From SAR116 cluster bacterium (GTDB lineage Bacteria; Pseudomonadota; Alphaproteobacteria; Puniceispirillales; Puniceispirillaceae): a DNA stretch of 6,234 nucleotides. Below the pieces are notes generated by a model that saw nothing but the letters and a program-made list of their open reading frames with translations, ran no database searches and had not been told where the DNA came from. Numbering within the stretch: the first letter of the stretch is position 1; every line of letters begins with the position of its first letter. A program made the position numbers and the translations under genes. The DNA is taken from contig PBLR01000020.1 of the NCBI GenBank assembly GCA_002722385.1, positions 8,566 through 14,799 on the forward strand, in the 5' to 3' direction. This document shows positions 4,922 to 6,234 of the stretch, in pieces.

Positions 4922-6085
4922 ATGTCGGTGCCGTTTGACAGCCCAAACGCAAAGCAAAAAAAGCTCTGGCAAATTGACCAAAATATGATGTGTTCTGTGG
5001 TTGGTACTTGTCTGTCTATGGAAGAAGCACGCCGGATTGGCCGGAAATTTGGTGCCAAATGTGACGATGAGACACAGCTTGACAGTGTCATCCATTCAAT
5101 GTTGGTGAGGGATTGTTCAACACAGAATCAGATATCTGTTCATGTGAACAAGGTTCTGAATAAAAAATTTTCCGGCCTTGTGCGTGTATTCCAGAATTTA
5201 CAGGACTCATCTGCGATCGTTCAGAACTGGCAGAGGCTTTTAAAAGAAGGCTTGATTCCGGGTGCTTATTGGGCAGCTATCTCTCACACCGCACTGACCA
5301 CAGAAGACAGAACACGCATTTTTTCTGATGTGCATATGCTGTCTCATCTGGTTGGCTCAAGCAACCAGTCCTTGATAAAAAGACTGGTCGAATATGAAAA
5401 CAGTATCAAAACACTCGAGGCCAGACACGGCAACAGTCAGCGGAAGATGCAACAACATCTGGAAGAACAGGAAACCACAATCGCTCTACTGCGACAAAAA
5501 ACAGCAGAATTAACCTCTGCTCTCACGCAAAGGCCTGCCGCTACTGCCGCACAAGGTAGCAAACATGTTTGCCACCAGTCAAAGCTGAGGATTTTGCGGC
5601 AAAGACACAAACGCCTGGAAGACGAAAAACAGGAGTTACAGACGACAGCTGATGTCAGATTGCGACGGCTGAAAGATGCGGGGCGCAAAATTAAACTGCT
5701 GGAGCAAGATTTGCAGTCTTTAGAACAGATAGTTCAAAATCTGGGTTGCTCAGAGCCAGCACAAAAAACAGACACACTAAAATATATGTCCATTTTGTAT
5801 GTTGGCGGGCTGAACACAACATCAAATGCGATGAAATCATTTGTCAGGAAACTCGGCGGCGAACTTGTCCATCATTTAGGTGGCGCGGGAAAAAAAGAAT
5901 TGTCAGATCTGCCTGTGCTTGTGGCTAATGCAGATGCTGTGATTGTGCCGATGGATAATGTCAGCCATGCTAGCGCACTGGAAGTGAAACGAGCCTGCAA
6001 AAGACTGCAACGGCCGTTCATGCCAATTAAATCTTCTGGTCTTGGCGCCCTGGCAACAGCTCTGTCACAATTCCATGCGGGCTGA
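4922..6085 (+). CDS. DUF2325 protein with Cys/His N-terminal domain and long coiled coil
   Basis: This 387-residue cytosolic protein has three parts. The N-terminal domain (about 1-160) carries MCSVVGTCLS (Cys24, Cys30), PGAYWA (113-118) and DVHMLSHLVG (His138, His142), segments typical of long DUF2325 proteins. Residues about 160-275 form a Glu/Lys/Gln-rich helical coiled coil broken near a Pro/Ala-rich patch (204-211). The C-terminal DUF2325 domain (about 290-385) has ILYVGG, LVHHLGG and NVSHASALEVKRACKRLQRP, ending with IKSSGLGALATAL. The family's biochemical role is not established to my knowledge. The conserved Cys and His residues suggest metal or haem binding, and the coiled coil suggests oligomerisation (inference). 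The ATG at 4922 has AGAGGGGG immediately upstream; an in-frame ATG at 4904 adds six residues but lacks a ribosome-binding site. It shares a perfect Fur box with the divergent secreted-protein gene, so it is expected to be induced by iron limitation. No clear terminator follows. Confidence 0.85.
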   Translation: MSVPFDSPNAKQKKLWQIDQNMMCSVVGTCLSMEEARRIGRKFGAKCDDETQLDSVIHSMLVRDCSTQNQISVHVNKVLNKKFSGLVRVFQNLQDSSAIVQNWQRLLKEGLIPGAYWAAISHTALTTEDRTRIFSDVHMLSHLVGSSNQSLIKRLVEYENSIKTLEARHGNSQRKMQQHLEEQETTIALLRQKTAELTSALTQRPAATAAQGSKHVCHQSKLRILRQRHKRLEDEKQELQTTADVRLRRLKDAGRKIKLLEQDLQSLEQIVQNLGCSEPAQKTDTLKYMSILYVGGLNTTSNAMKSFVRKLGGELVHHLGGAGKKELSDLPVLVANADAVIVPMDNVSHASALEVKRACKRLQRPFMPIKSSGLGALATALSQFHAG

Positions 6086-6102
6086 CGTGATGAGAGGCAG
6101 CG

Positions 6103-6234
6103 TCAATATACTTTGATCTGGATACAGCCGCACTCTGTATTACCGCGCTTTTTGCCAACCACCTCAACACGAAAGCTCTCAACATCATAGCCCATGTTTC
6201 CGACGATTTCGCGCATCAGCGCGCCTAACCGCTC
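6103..6234 (-). CDS. C-terminal end of an unrecognised gene (start outside window)
   Basis: On the minus strand a frame is open from the window edge to a TGA at 6105-6103, giving 43 residues. I do not recognise the family. The visible part contains MREIVGNMGYDVESFRVEVV, a basic GKKRGN turn and a closing CGC motif (ECGCIQIKVY). The alternation of charged and aliphatic residues (FRVEVV, IQIKVY) suggests two beta strands at the C-terminus. It ends 17 bases from the stop of the DUF2325 gene, with which it converges. The fragment is short, so its coding status rests on the open frame, protein-like composition and tight convergent spacing. Confidence 0.55.
   Translation of the reverse strand, partial: ERLGALMREIVGNMGYDVESFRVEVVGKKRGNTECGCIQIKVY

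Noticed and set aside
5437..5688. Minus-strand open frame rich in Cys, Arg and Ser
   Set aside because: It is antisense to the coiled-coil part of the DUF2325 protein; the Cys/Arg/Ser richness is what the complement of Lys/Gln/Ala-rich codons produces.
6083..6105. Possible terminator between the convergent genes at the right end (TGACG/CGTCA)
   Set aside because: Only a 5-bp stem with a 13-base loop and no T-run on either strand.

Overview
The window reads as a compact iron-responsive locus of a Gram-negative bacterium. Three proteins carry Sec signal peptides, one is a polytopic membrane protein, and the substrate-binding protein looks periplasmic. Fur boxes of the classic TGATAAT-n-ATTATCA type, a DUF1289 protein and a DUF2325 protein point to Proteobacteria. 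A marine alphaproteobacterium is my best guess, but only an inference. Base composition is moderate throughout and I see no insertion sequence, phage gene, tRNA, rRNA or CRISPR array.

Layout. (1) Positions 1-315, plus strand: the 3' part of a Dps-type iron-storage/DNA-protection gene, ended by a clear intrinsic terminator that lies inside the 3' end of the convergent gene. (2) Positions 339-4340, minus strand: five tightly packed genes, transcribed right to left. They encode a secreted DUF4856-family protein (4340-2952), a membrane histidine-box hydroxylase of the sterol desaturase/fatty acid hydroxylase superfamily (2897-1890), a FutA/FbpA-type ferric-iron-binding protein (1872-862), a small Cys-rich protein (795-574) and a four-Cys DUF1289 protein (569-339). 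The promoter before 4340 has one Fur box inside its -35/-10 spacer and a second just downstream of the predicted transcription start. (3) Positions 4482-4799, minus strand: a small secreted protein of unknown family with its own terminator. (4) Positions 4922-6085, plus strand: a DUF2325 protein with a Cys/His-containing N-terminal domain, a long coiled coil and a C-terminal DUF2325 domain. Genes 3 and 4 diverge from a perfect 19-bp Fur palindrome that overlaps both predicted core promoters. (5) Positions 6103-6234, minus strand: the C-terminal end of an unrecognised gene.

How it may work together (inference): under iron limitation Fur would release both intergenic regions. That would co-express a periplasmic DUF4856 protein, a ferric-iron-binding protein, a membrane hydroxylase, two small Cys-rich proteins, a small secreted protein and a DUF2325 protein. 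No ABC permease, ATPase or TonB receptor is visible, so the iron-binding protein is an orphan within this window. The combination of DUF4856, hydroxylase and FutA, together with the divergent secreted-protein/DUF2325 pair, is the best candidate here for an undescribed iron-limitation system.
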